Shown in pieces: positions 1-11,619 of a stretch of DNA of 64,000 bases (within the stretch, counting starts at the first letter, position 1; each line of letters begins with the position of its first letter). Origin of the DNA: Temnothorax longispinosus (Eukaryota > Arthropoda > Insecta > Hymenoptera > Formicidae). The stretch lies in assembly GCF_030848805.1 (NCBI RefSeq), contig NC_092364.1:4154001-4218000 (forward strand). Reading direction: 5' to 3'. A model generated the notes under the pieces. The model was not told the origin of the DNA and did no database searches. It saw nothing but the letters and a program-made list of their open reading frames with translations. The translations under genes and the position numbers were made by a program.

Positions 1-1194
1 TTTTAAAACAATCTGGATATGCTAAATTTTTTTCAGTTAACTCTTTAACTTCGGGTATATATTCATAAGCAATCCCCGCATCGCAGCATATCTTAAAATC
101 GTAAAATCGCTTATTGACGACAGCCGTAGTTAAAGGGTTAAATAACAGTAGTGACAAACGCTACGTCATTAAATAAATAAGACACATATTGCAAAATTCT
201 GACTAAATAGAAAATAAATTTTTGAGTTTGTCTCACTTACTATAGTGTGTAATAAGGAACAAAGTTATTTCTTTTTATCATATTTATCTACGTTTTTATT
301 TCGCTTCTTTTCTCGATACGAAGATGAAAATGACGGATACGATAAAGGCACTTTTAAAACCTGATGTACACAACGTCAGTGCATTTTCATCTATACAATA
401 AATTTACATACATAAAAACTCATAAGAGAAACTTAGAAATAATTTCAATCAATGAATTTATAACATAGTGACATTATCCGATAATTTTAAAAATTGCAGA
501 GAAACTTTTAAACGAATTTTTTCATAATTCCATAACTAGTATTCATTTGTTAGATGCAAATATTCAAACTCACTTACGGTTTTTTTATTATAGAGATGCA
601 ATATTACTTTTGCGTCATTACCGTAATTATTGTTAAACACTTCATGGAATATAACTAACGCTTCTGCATTAGAGAACAACATCGGTTTTACAAATGCATG
701 TATGTTATCACGATGTTACTTACTATAAAAAGATTAAAAACGTTTAAATAAAACATTAAGCGCTTTTATATTACATAACAAAAACTAATAAACGTTCAAA
801 AATGAAGCACAGCCACTATGCATGTTACAAAGTATTAAATAAACGCATGCTAAAATTGTTTCGAGTTGTTTGATGTTGTAGAGTTCGGAAATCTAAATGA
901 TCTTTAATTAAATTAAATAAGAACTGAATAGAACGTACCGTTGTCTATGTAACTATACAATCTTCATTTCTTCAATCTTTTCAATTGGTGTTTAACGCCA
1001 TTAATGTCTATGATTCGCGGCATAAAAATCGAAGATGTGGTTATTTATGTATATAGTGTTTCGTCGGATAAAAAATATATTCCCGTGAAGACGTGTATTA
1101 TAATATAACATAAACTTACATCGAAAATATACATCACTCTTTAGAATATACACGCGATATATGTTGTATAAAAATCTAGTTTCCAAGATTCACA
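1..1194. other. AT-rich SCAP 3' flank, no gene seen
   Basis: AT-rich sequence with only short reading frames lacking any recognisable domain. A possible minus-strand AATAAA polyadenylation signal for SCAP lies at 584-589 (read as tttatt on the plus strand), about 0.8 kb past the stop, but nothing proves its use. No closer canonical AATAAA was noticed. Confidence 0.5.
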
Positions 1195-1324
1195 TACTAC
1201 GTTTACGCGAGCGTTACTTCTGTAGTAACTTACGATAATTTCTTCGCGTAAACGGGATTTTGTAGTAACTTACAATAATATACTCTGCGTAAACTACAGA
1301 AGTAACGCTCGCGTAAACGTAGTA
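1195..1324. mobile_element. MITE-like inverted-repeat element in the SCAP 3' flank
   Basis: Perfect 31-bp inverted arms lie at 1195-1225 and 1294-1324, starting TACTACGTTTACGCGAGCG. If TA at each outer end is a target-site duplication, this is a Tc1/mariner-type non-autonomous element of about 126 bp. Inside is a diverged tandem pair, GTAGTAACTTACRATAAT... to ...GCGTAAAC, at about 1223-1254 and 1262-1294. It sits 78 bp beyond the SCAP stop codon, so it may be transcribed in the 3' UTR. Confidence 0.75.
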
Positions 1325-1401
1325 ACTAATAACATAAGACACTTCTTCAAATAATGTTAGATTAAAAGAAAAAAAAACGCCTATGTACACGCGCAAACAA
1401 C

Positions 1402-4400
1402 TTAGTCCAGTTTATCAGAGACCAATGGAAATCTGACTATTCTCAATTGCCGACCGTAGTCGCAAACGACGCTGTCTCCCAACGCCAACATTTGCTTCAC
1501 GAAAATGCAGCTGTCTTTATGACCCAATCTTACTTCTCGCACTGGCTCGCCCGTTCTTACGTCCCAGACTACTAATGATCCCTGAAACATTAACGGTCAG
1601 ATCGAGATTTATTTTTGTGTATCGATAAATATTTAAGAGAATCAGTTTTATATATGTGTATATAGTATATATACCTGATTACTAGTTATGAGAAGATGAT
1701 GCGTCAACATCACTAATTGTAAGCTATAAGCTACTTTGTGTGCCGGCAAAGTATGTAATAAGTGTCCTTGAAAGCGTTCCCAGACACACAATTTTTCATC
1801 TGTTCCGATGCTTATCACATAGGACACTGAACATGTGATAGCGGCTACAGCACCATCGTGGGCTTGAATACTATACATGCATGCTCCTGTAAGAATATTA
1901 CATAAAAGCATTAGATTAGGAGACATAACAATTATAATAAATTACCAAATATATTTGTTGAAATGGGAGGAGCGGAGATGTTTACCTGTCAAAAGATCCC
2001 ACACACACAATAATCCATCTTGAGACCCACTACCGGATGTCATGGGACTTATTCTATCAATAAAGAGGCACGATATCGGACCGCTATGTCCGTGAAGCGT
2101 ATACAGAGGCAGCTGATCTTCTAGCCTAGATAATATAAAAATAGTAAATACATGAACAATTTTTAGAAAAAGCAAACTGGAGTATATTAGACTATATATA
2201 CATATATACCTGTATACTTTCAAAGTATGATCCTGGCTGCCTGTTAATACACGCCCGCCTTCGCTATCTAAAACAGTGATCGCTTGTTGATGCGCTCTAT
2301 AAGAGCCAATTTTCATGCAGCGCAGGTCTTCCTCTGTTTGCATGGTGTTATTTATATCCATGGGCGAACCAGCGCTTCCCGTTCGCACATGCGCTAAAAT
2401 AGGAGGTCAATTAAATGTAAATATATTTTAATAAAGAAATAACCTTGTTATTTATATACAATATAACATAGAAATAAATTCATTATCATAATAGATTCAT
2501 GAGCCATTATCTTATATTATTTACTTCTTCTGTAAGATGTAAAGCCCCAATCAATCTGCTGGCCTTCGCTGTAACTCTCAAGTTGCAAAAAGTCGACAGC
2601 TCCATTCAATTTAGCTGCCACTACTCTGCTACCGATGAGTTTAACTGCGGAGATTCCAAGTCCCGATCCATCATCGAAGAGACACTGAGTAAAGAAGAAA
2701 AAAAATTATTAAATGAATAAATTAATTTACGTTTAATAATACATTCACTCAGATTATTTGTGTCTCACCTTGAATCTACCGGTCGTACCCTCCCAAAATT
2801 CGAGACTGCCATTAGCGCATCCCACTACTATGAGATTTTCCTGATAATCCATGCACCAAATCGCCGATATGATGTGCGACGATTGTATTGTGCGATCGGT
2901 ATTTATGGAGGACGTGCTGCCAACTAAATTGTTTGACCTTCCGGGAAGAAAGCTCATTTGTTCCCTGGTTTTAGATTTTTGCATCTCCTCGATCGACTTA
3001 TTGTGTTCCTCGAATAAGACTTTATATCGGTCCCCGAAGTCGAAGCCTTGATCATAATTCTTTTGCGAAGGTGTATATTTTATGGTTGAGAATTTGATGT
3101 TGATCGCCGGTTTCAGATCGGGAAGATCGTAAGCACTGCCTAAGCTTCGACGTAATAGCTTCTGCTTGTTGTCGCTACCGAGCTCATTGATTTGATAATC
3201 GTAATCCAACATGGTCCCTATAGACCGTCTTTTGTGGTTGTTGTTATTGTTGCTATTAACCCTTCGCATATTGTAAGCGGGAGATAGCTTTCCCTGATAC
3301 ATCGCCGAGGCCGGTGAATAAAATCCCATCGACTGTGCCGCCTCCATTTCCCCCCTGGAAGGTGGCGAGCCGCTTTCGTAATCCGACATCAACTCGTCGG
3401 CATCCGGTGACATTTGACTCAACGTTTTCTGCGGACCGCTGAAGAATTGTCGTCTATCGATATGCGCCAATTGCTCGCCGGACGTCGAATCCCATATCCT
3501 GATGTGTCCCGCTAAACACGTGCTAGCCACGGTGTTACCGTCCGTCGCGATACATTCCACTTCCTGAGTATGACCTTCCAAAACCAGCGGTACCGCCTCC
3601 AGCACTAACTGAGTTACGGAGTCGTGCGTCTTTTCTTGTTGGTGCCAGCTGGCTCGCCACTCCGCGTAATTTCTCGTGCAGATACAACGGTACAGTACGA
3701 CCATCGTATAAGCGACTACGATCACGCTAATAAGACACAGCAGAGCCGCCAGAAATATCTCCATCGGACTCGACGGTACAAAAGGCGCATCCGTATTAAA
3801 TACGCGCCCTTCCGATCTCGACGGAACTTCCATATCTAAAAAATAAAAGGGAGCGTAAAAAGGTTGAAAATTCGATAACCAACTTTTCGTAACGTTCAAC
3901 TGAAAGAGCCAAACCTGAAAAATCTAGAGGATCGAGCGCGGCGGTAGCGAGACTCTGCCACTGGAAGTGTTGTATGTCATTTGGGTTACTAATTTGTTTT
4001 GCTAATTGCGGGCTCACTGCGTGCGATAACTTTATCGTCGGTAATATAGTCACTCGACCACCGGCAATCGACACATTGTACATTGAGAGAATCGAAGACC
4101 AATGATACAATGATAAGCTATTCCAAGGCGGGAAATCCGTAGGTCTTAACTTGTTTAATTCCTCTGTTGCGTTATTAGTTAGAGCCTAAAAAGATATATA
4201 TTTTTTTAAATATATGGGCTATAAAAAAAAATACGAGAACGTTTTGTCCATTGGAGATGAAAAAGTCACCTGTTCATTTAAATTAACCGGGGCTATGGTT
4301 GCGGGCGATATGGACATAGGTGTTGCCGTATTTAGCTCAACATAGTTTAATGACTGAGGCTTGTCCACCGTATATCCGTCAATGTCAGTTTCTGGCTTCA

Positions 4401-6651
4401 GCGTCTCGCTAAGGTGTATTATGTGCTCGATGATACCAGAATCGTTAATGGTCATGCTGATCCACACGACCATCCCTACCATAAATGCGCGCTGGAAAAT
4501 TCGCGTCCGCGCCCAGAAATGCACCAGTCTTAAACGCTTGGGGATTTTTGCCAGGGTGTGAGTATTCTGCGTATTCGGAGCGATAACGTTCGTCGGGCCG
4601 GTAGACAGACCGTTCAATCTCGGATGAGACTTGGAGCGGAATATATGAGGCTTCCTGTTGGTAATGGTGGTGGTAAACTGTTGTCTGCGCGATGTCTGAA
4701 TGTGCGACAGGTGAAACTTGGAATTCTCGTTGGACAGCTCCGTTCGTCTGATGTCGATCGCCAGGATCGTCGAGAAGAATACCATTTGCAGGAAAAAGTC
4801 ATTCAGCAGTCCAACAATGGCAAATATGCAAAATTCCTGGATAGCAGGGACGAAAGTGAATAGCCCGATAGTCAAGATCGTCACTTCCGTGAGTAGATTC
4901 TTCGTAATGGACCATCCCTCCTTGGATAAAGCCTGAGCGACGCGTATTTTCACGTCCAATTGGGCGGGCGTGCTGACGACACTCTTAGTCAACACCTGAA
5001 CGTTTTCGAGTCCGAAGATAATCACCAAGTACGGAAACACCTCCTTGGCACTCATGTTCAGTGTTAGACCGAAGAAGAAACACTCACCCACGGTCATTGA
5101 CAGCGAGCCCATCACCGTCACGCTGGCACTGAATGCAATGCCAATTTTAGACTTTACTAGTTCTATCTTCCGCACTTGGAAGTACTCGTAGAAAAATAAG
5201 GCTAGGGAAGTCATCATCAGCGGGAAGAATTCACTGTAATTGAATTCACCGGGATAGAAGATATTCAATATTTCACCGCGCGCATCAACGTCCGTGCCGT
5301 TGTCGGCGTTTTGATGCAGAGGATAATAGGTTCTCAGTCGGTGCTGCAATCCTTTTATGAATCTACAAGTAAATAACATGTACGTTAATATAATCACAAT
5401 AATGAATTAAAAAATAACGAATTATATGAACTCACTCCTGATCGTATTTCTTCAAATAAATGGTTACGGCATATTGGAGGATTCTCTGACGAACTCTAGC
5501 AGGATACCGTTTCACTCCTGTTTCCTTTAAATTCATTCCAAACATCACTTCCGCGAGACTTATTTTTCCCCTCTGAAAATTCTGTAATAATAAAGATAAA
5601 AACAAATTAACCATTTTTTTTCGTCTCACACTAAAGATAAGACTAACCTAACATGCCAAAATGAAAAGAATGCTTTATCTGTTTCGTTACAATAAAAAAA
5701 TAATGTGTCATTATCTATGGGACTACTTCATACAGAACAATTGCACTAATTACAGTTTCGTAATATCATAATTGTGTATTTACCTGATACGAAAATATTG
5801 TATTAATGAGGTTTGTGTCCTGAGCGAATAACTCTATACTTTGTTGCCAGAGATTTGCGGGCGACAGAACAAGACAGTTGTACTCCGGCAAAACCTCGGC
5901 CTTCTTGCCGTTTCTTTTCTTCACCGCTTCAATGTGCAGGCACACCTGGCCAAGTGTTTTCAATCTAAAAATCAGATCACATCATTATTCTAAAGAACAG
6001 GTGCCTTGCAAAATGATCAATTCTTTTTGTATTTCTTTTAACGACAAGTATACTGTTTTCCGTATATCTTGCGCTACATAAAACAATTTTTGAATGTATC
6101 TAAACGTCTTAAAAAAGAAGTTGGACATGTAAGACTCTCCTCAGAAGCAAATAGCTTAATTAACATCTTATTTGCTGTCGTGTATGAGTTATCGACACCA
6201 ATTGGACGGAGCACTCACGTTTCTGGATGCTGATAGTTCCGTATGATCTCCAAGAGATTGAACACTTCGTAGAGGGGTCCCCTGAAGGCGTCCATCAGCG
6301 TCAGGTCCTCGTTCCACGGCATCACTCCGATTCTCAACACCACTTGTTGGACGTAGAGCACCGAGGTCTCCGTGCCGTTCGCCGGTAGGACAGTGTTGTT
6401 GATCAGGGTTTTCGGGGCATTGCCCGGCATGGGTAGATTGACAAGCGGGTAGCTGCGACAATCGGACAAATCAGTCTCTCGCTGTGGATCCACTCGAGGC
6501 GCCGGGTATCGGGATGAAAAGGGAGATAAACTCACCAGCATAGCAAGAGAACCGATATCGCGAGCGAGAGTACGGCGATGGGATGGGAGGAGCAGAATAG
6601 GCCGTGGGCATAGTAGACCCCGGCCACCCTGTCCGGCAGACTGCGAGACAT
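1402..6651 (-). CDS. SCAP: SCAP, SREBP cleavage-activating protein (12 coding exons, complete)
   Basis: ER membrane escort that binds SREBP through its C-terminal WD40 domain and carries it to the Golgi for proteolytic activation. Coding exons, 5' to 3' on the minus strand: 6651-6536, 6452-6219, 5964-5784, 5581-5436, 5362-4270, 4185-3915, 3835-2769, 2684-2525, 2393-2210, 2125-1986, 1886-1675, 1581-1402. Every junction is GT-AG and in phase; the exons total 3984 bases, giving 1327 residues plus stop (human about 1279). TM1 is near residues 22-40, followed by CCYPLVNLPMPG, close to human. The sterol-sensing domain is about 270-430, with YFQVRKIELVKSK, VFPYLVIIFGLENVQVLTKS and VPAIQEFC. The last TM is about 705-728. 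WD40 repeats run from about 762 to the end, which closes in SDKLD (human LEKLD). Residues matching human Y298, D428 and D443 are kept (Y286, D414, D429). Position 303 is Phe where human has Leu315, and the MELADL site reads TELSNE. A poly-Asn run lies near 3235-3260. Confidence 0.95.
2525..2684 (-). CDS. SCAP: SCAP exon 8, WD40 region, short exon
   Basis: This 160-bp exon is easily missed because the opposite strand is also open here (2499-2720). On the minus strand it follows actcag and precedes gtaaat. It reads in frame from exon 7 as CLFDDGSGLGISAVKL and then SRVVAAKLNGAVDFLQLES, matching human KRIVAARLNGSLDFFSLET. The last base of the exon combines with the first two of exon 9 to make Thr1090. 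Confidence 0.9.
4270..5362 (-). CDS. SCAP: SCAP exon 5, sterol-sensing domain
   Basis: This exon encodes residues 227-590. It holds the multi-pass sterol-sensing domain (about 270-430), the cytosolic loop that in mammals carries the COPII signal, and TM7 (around FMVGMVVWISMTI). The acceptor is ttgtag before 5362 and the donor is gtgact after 4270. In human SCAP, Y298, L315, D428 and D443 are the positions whose mutation changes sterol or Insig response; here they align with Y286, F303, D414 and D429. Confidence 0.93.
6536..6651 (-). CDS. SCAP: SCAP exon 1, translation start
   Basis: The chosen ATG is at 6651-6649 and opens MSRSLPDRVAGVYYAHGLF, which matches the human N-terminus (FYNHGLLCASYP). 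The exon ends TGC TG before gtgagt at 6535. Joining to 6452 restores C-C-Y-P-L, the same CCYPL found in human SCAP, which fixes both the junction and the frame. A longer overlapping reading frame here (6471-6656) is out of frame with the next exon and is a shadow. Upstream untranslated exons could not be identified. Confidence 0.88.
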
Positions 6652-8200
6652 TTCACCTACGTGCTGCGCCGTCCGTGCGACATCCCCCGATTGCAGGCCG
6701 CCGTGCCGCCCCTAAACTGACCTGGCAACATCCAACACGAGGCGCTCTAAGTATCGACACGGTAGCCGTGACACATGATACGCCGCGCGGCGCGGAGAGA
6801 GATAGGTTAGAAGGAACAAAAAGGCGCCGCGTGTTTTTCTCATCGATTATCGCCGTCGTTACGCAACTCCGGAGGAGTGCGTGTGCGTCGTTACGCCCAG
6901 ATATTTAATTCGCGGCGCCGTTTTGAACGGCGCGATAACGGAATTCTCCGGCCTCCGCGAGCGAGCGAAGAGGCGTTCTCCAAAATTCGCGCGGCGGACG
7001 CCAGTTCACGTCTCGCTACACGCAGCACGGCTCTCGACTTACGGTATCCCCTAACCATCCCGCATCATCGTCCACGTTCCCGCGCGATGCGACGCTCCAG
7101 TCCAGGAAGGCTTGAAAGTATCGATCGTTTCCTGCGGGGCACGATCGCGACGTCCTCGATGACGACGACGACGACGACGGTGCGCAGTTTGGTTCCCTCT
7201 TTCGGTCTCGCGCTTCGCCGCGCGCGCGGAGGCGGACAGAGGCGGACGAGCACTGGAGTCGGGACGACGAGCGATAAAAATATAATTAACGCGCGATAAA
7301 ATCCCGGCCGGGAGGCAAACAAAAAAAAAGGAACTACGCCGCGCGGCGCGTGCACGGTACCGCGTCGGAGGTTATGTTCGGCGCGCTCGTTTTTGCGGCG
7401 CATTAAAGGCCGCGTTAAAAACCGTGGCGACGTCGGCGACGGCGGCGGGGGAGAGGTGGAGGAAGACGCGCCGCACTTGGGGGATCGATTCCGCGGCGCG
7501 CTCGTACGAATCGCTGATCGCTGCGCCCGCACGTGCGTCGCGGGCCGCGCGTCACCGCTCGCGTAAACTCGCTCCAACTCGCTCGAGCGGGCGAGAGAGA
7601 GCGGAACAAAAATCCCGGCGAGCAGAGGGACGCCGAGGGACGAGCGAGCGTGACGCGTGACGGCGGCGCGCCTGGACGTGATCGTAGCGTGCGGACGACG
7701 ATGACGATGTTGACGATTAGTATTCCGCTTCTTCGCTCCGCTTACATTCCTCAATCCTCGCGCGCGCGATAAGCTGGCAAATGTCTCCGCGGACGGCCCT
7801 CCCCCCGGGGTCCTCGAGTCGATCCGGAGTGCACTGGCCGACGGCGAGGCCGGGTCCCGCCGGGTTGATTTATTTTTGAATCGAGGAGAGCCCAACCTGC
7901 CCAACCCGGGCCGAGCCCCCGGCGCGTGGCCAATCGCCAGGTGCGTCGCCGAACGCACACGTGGCCGACCGAGAAGGGATGGAAGGGAAAAGAGAGCGAA
8001 ACTGGCTCGGTCAGCTCGGTGACGGCACGGCACACTGACGGCTGGTGACGAGCGGCGGGCGCGCGAACAGAGAAGGTTTATCCGTTTTGTCCGCTCGCGC
8101 GGACGAGGTCCGTCGCGTAACTGGCCACGCGCCCGGAGTGTGCGATGCGTGCACACTCGCCGAGTCGCGCAGTTATAACTAATCCGTGATTCGATCGCAT
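6652..8200. promoter_or_regulatory. CpG-rich 5' flank of SCAP (probable promoter/5' UTR region)
   Basis: The base composition switches sharply to GC- and CpG-rich just upstream of the SCAP ATG and stays so to about 8.2 kb. Within it are a (GAC)n run at 7161-7179 and many cgcg blocks. The position immediately 5' of SCAP suggests promoter and untranslated sequence. I could not identify a TATA box, initiator or splice donor of a leader exon. The long open frames here are stop-poor because of composition. Confidence 0.5.
7161..7179. repeat. (GAC)n microsatellite
   Basis: Six uninterrupted GAC units followed by a further GG-interrupted stretch, inside the CpG-rich SCAP 5' flank. Confidence 0.9.
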
Positions 8201-8370
8201 GCATAATCGAAGGCCTCCCGCGGTAATGTGCCTCGCGGGAAAAAAAAGGTTTTTGCGCGCGTCTGCATATATAATGCAGAGACGCAGAAACGATTGTTCG
8301 AGAATTCGGGAGAGATTGACGGGATGGATGGAGAGAGAGGAAAAGAAGAATTTCCGAAAAATGTCCGAAT

Positions 8371-8727
8371 AAAATTAAAATTGTCACGGGAATTCAGGAA
8401 GTATGATAAAATTCTTGCACGAGTTTCTCGATGAAAATCAGGGTTTCCTGCTGGAGAAGCATTAGGGGACTTAAATTATGAAAAGCTTTTGTGATATAGT
8501 TAACAACGATAATTAAACAATTGAGAGATAAATTATATTTAAATTAAAAAAAGAATTCTTACGGGAATTCAGAAAGAAAATGATAAAACTCTTGTGCAGT
8601 CTCTTGATGAAAATTAGAATTTATTGCTGGAGAATGGAAGCGTTAGGGCACACTTAAATAATGAAAAGCTTTTGTGATAAGTTGATAACAATAATTTAAC
8701 AATTGAGAGATAAATGATATTTAAATT
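8371..8727. repeat. Diverged tandem duplication, about 172-bp unit
   Basis: Two head-to-tail copies, about 8371-8543 and 8544-8727. Both contain ACGGGAATTCAG, then GATAAAA..TCTTG, then GATGAAAAT, then GCTGGAGAA, then TGAAAAGCTTTTGTGATA, and end with CAATTGAGAGATAAAT followed by ATATTTAAATT. They differ by scattered substitutions and small indels. Confidence 0.8.
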
Positions 8728-8917
8728 ACACGAGCGCTTTTCCTCATAGAGGGCTCTAACAATTGCAATATCGGAATGACCGCTTTCTGTTTAGAATTGT
8801 TAAAATCCATTCTTTTCTGTCGCTATCTATTCATGAGGCTTCATCGCATGCATATAGCTATAACAGCTTGAATGCTACGAATAAAACTTAATTTTTCGAG
8901 TAGGGCGGCTATAGGAG

Positions 8918-9009
8918 TCTCGCAAATAGATTTTCTGTTGCAAAAAGCTCGTGAGCGGAGCGGAGGAACCTCGCAAATAGATTTCAAGCTGCAAAAAAGA
9001 GCTCACGAG
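8918..9009. repeat. Short direct repeat pair (about 40 bp)
   Basis: CTCGCAAATAGATTT followed by GCAAAAA..AGCTC occurs at 8918-8954 and again at 8970-9009, separated by GCGGAGCGGAGGAA. The second copy is followed by the inverse GAGCTCACGAG form. Confidence 0.65.
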
Positions 9010-11503
9010 TTAATATCGAAGTTGATATTTAACGAGAAAAAACATCTCGAGTATCATAATTGAAAATGTCATGTTAAACACTCGTGATATAACATTATTT
9101 ATATTACGTTTCTTTATGAGAGTTGTATGTAAATTTTACTTCCCCCTTTTTAAAATTATCTCTTCCCGTTCGCTTTAACTTCTACTGTAGATTATAAAAA
9201 CAAATTTCTCTCAAAATCGAGATTTGTCTGCCGTGGTATTAATGGGAGATCATGACCTTCTTCCTTTATATTTTTTTTTGCCGCATTTCAAATTAATCAT
9301 ACAACACGCGTGGCGGTCAAGAAGAAAACGCGAGGTCACTTTAATACGTAGTTAACACCGCGCGTCGTTAATAATTCGGTTCGTTCCGGTATATATCTTC
9401 ACGTTCGATTGACTTTAGTCGAGCTCCGCTTCGTGCGGTCGCAAGCCGACCGTCCCGTGTGCGCCTATTATCCCGCGATTGACATGTCTAATTGCATCAA
9501 TTGCGTAATAAATGGAAATTAGGCTGTTGCAAATGGTCAGTATCGTTCAAGGGTCAATCGTCTGCAAACGTGCGGGCTTGCGTCGACGAGACGTGAGACG
9601 CGCGGCTCTCTGCATGCGAGCAAATCGTGGGAGTTTTGGAAAAAGTTCACGTTACTCGCGTTAATACGTCTCGTAATTGATATTAACTAATTGATAAGGT
9701 AACGTGATATTGCCCCATTTCTTTTTTCTCCGTTCAGCGCGTGATTTCAATTTTCCGAATTCTATTCCTCTTTCCCTTTTTCATTGTCCAACTTTTGCGC
9801 CTTTTATTTTTCACCATTAATGGCCATATGCGAACAATGGGCGAATACGTTTTATGCAGATATGTAAGGAGTATTTTTTTTAATGGTTTTTAAGATCTTT
9901 TAGAAGATTTCGGAATATTAGTATACTCATTTTCCTTCTCTCGTTTCCGCTCCACGGTTCCTCTTTTTTTTTCATTGGTGCTCTTATCTTAAGTGCGTTT
10001 AAAAAAAGAATGTTTGCATAGTAATAAATGCATAGCAAAGCACATTTATTTATTTGTTTACGACCCATATAGTATCCACAAAACTATTTGAAATTAAAAT
10101 CGGATAACATACATAACATTCATGCTCACTTGTTTTAAAAAAATAGTCGTTTGTAAGTTTATCGAAATCTATTCGTATATCGTATATCAATAAAATGTTA
10201 TGAATACTCTGTTATAAATTAAATAATTATTATATAAAATTGCTGTATGTAGTGAATGTAATAATATAATTGTAATTTATATAATTGTAATTTATATAAT
10301 TATAATTTTATATTTATACAAAAGTTACAGAAGTTAATACATACATATTGATCGATGTACATCGTGGTGCAAAAAGAGCGAGTGATTCTTAACAAGTGAT
10401 AAAATCAATTGTAATAATCGTAATAATTTTCTTGTAGAAAAATTTCGTCAGATTCACTCATGTGGTTGATCTGGCTAGTATCAAGTTGCCTTATCAAGTT
10501 ATTTATTTAAAGAATACTGCTTTTTCGACTTGTTTAAGTAAATAATCCTTCTCTTTTCGGTTGGACGACGAAGCGTGCTTCACTTTGTACACACTTCATG
10601 TGTTCATTTTTATAAAAGCACGAGTAATTGTGCAAAAAAAAAAGATTTCAATTTTTTCCACTCGTCAGTACTATATTCAGAGATTTTATATAATCGACGA
10701 CGACAACTTTGATATTAGAAATTATGACGAATTGATTCATCCGATTAAGTGATTACACAATATTTCTGCAACATGTCCCAGAAAATATTATGACATCTTA
10801 AAGTCGTATAAGAGATATTTTAAAAGTTTGATTAAACAATAAACATTTTTATAAACTGTGTCACAATCAGATTGGCCGTGACATAAATTCTAACTGATAA
10901 ATAATCGCGATCGGTAATATAAATATAAGGATCATCCAAATAAAGCATAAATTAGCTGTTTGAGTGAAGTGTAATTTAAGACAGCATAAGAATATATTTA
11001 TACACAAATAAATATACGTATCACATATCACTGTTGCTAATAGTGCTATATATAGGCACCCCTAACATTTGGACAGATGTCTCATTTCCAGTAACGTCAC
11101 TTTTCACGAATTCACGTCGAAGTGACACGAGTCTGCTTCATTTGAACGACCCTTATAGCTATATAATTGTTCCAAAAAATATTTTATAAAAGATAATTCA
11201 GATGTTCTTTTAGATTTAGAAGGTCTTGAAAATGTTTCTTAAGACATTGGTTGACAAAGTTTTGAGAAAGAATGTTTAGACACATGCTCTACTTTTATAT
11301 CTATACTCGATTTCCGGTGATAAGTTTATCTGCCCTTTAAGTCGAGCGAGACATTCATAACGCACACAGATATGTGCAAGAAGTATACATCATCCGTCTA
11401 TGTAATTAACATAATTAGCAAAAAAATAGCCCGTACATGCGCTAGGCGATGACGCGCTATAAAAGAAATAATTGAAAAACAACGTCAAGCGTCATAGATC
11501 TGA

Positions 11504-11619
11504 TTTACACCGAGCCTTTGATACGCGTATCAAGTACTATCCATTGGTACGATCGGTGTAAACTAAGGGATTTAGCCCGAATACGGTAGTTGATACGCGT
11601 TCTAAATGGTCGGTGTAAA
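11504..11619. mobile_element. MITE-like inverted repeat
   Basis: Inverted arms of about 30 bp with roughly 25 matches lie at 11504-11533 (TTTACACCGAGCCTTTGATA...) and 11590-11619. Each arm contains ACGCGTATCAA, and a partial third copy of CGGTGTAAAC lies between them near 11554. No clear target-site duplication was found, so the class is undetermined. A related ATTTACACAAGGCC lies at about 11681. Confidence 0.5.

Noticed and set aside
2499..2720. 73-codon plus-strand open frame
   Set aside because: It is antisense to SCAP exon 8, which is supported by frame continuity and alignment to human SCAP.
3235..3262. TTAACCC at 3254-3260 as a possible TTAA transposon end
   Set aside because: It lies within the poly-Asn coding stretch of SCAP exon 7 and has no inverted partner nearby.
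7065..8387. 440-codon minus-strand open frame upstream of SCAP
   Set aside because: It lies in a CpG-rich block where stop codons are rare; the protein is Arg/Ser/Pro-rich low complexity with no domain, and other frames are open too. Most likely compositional.
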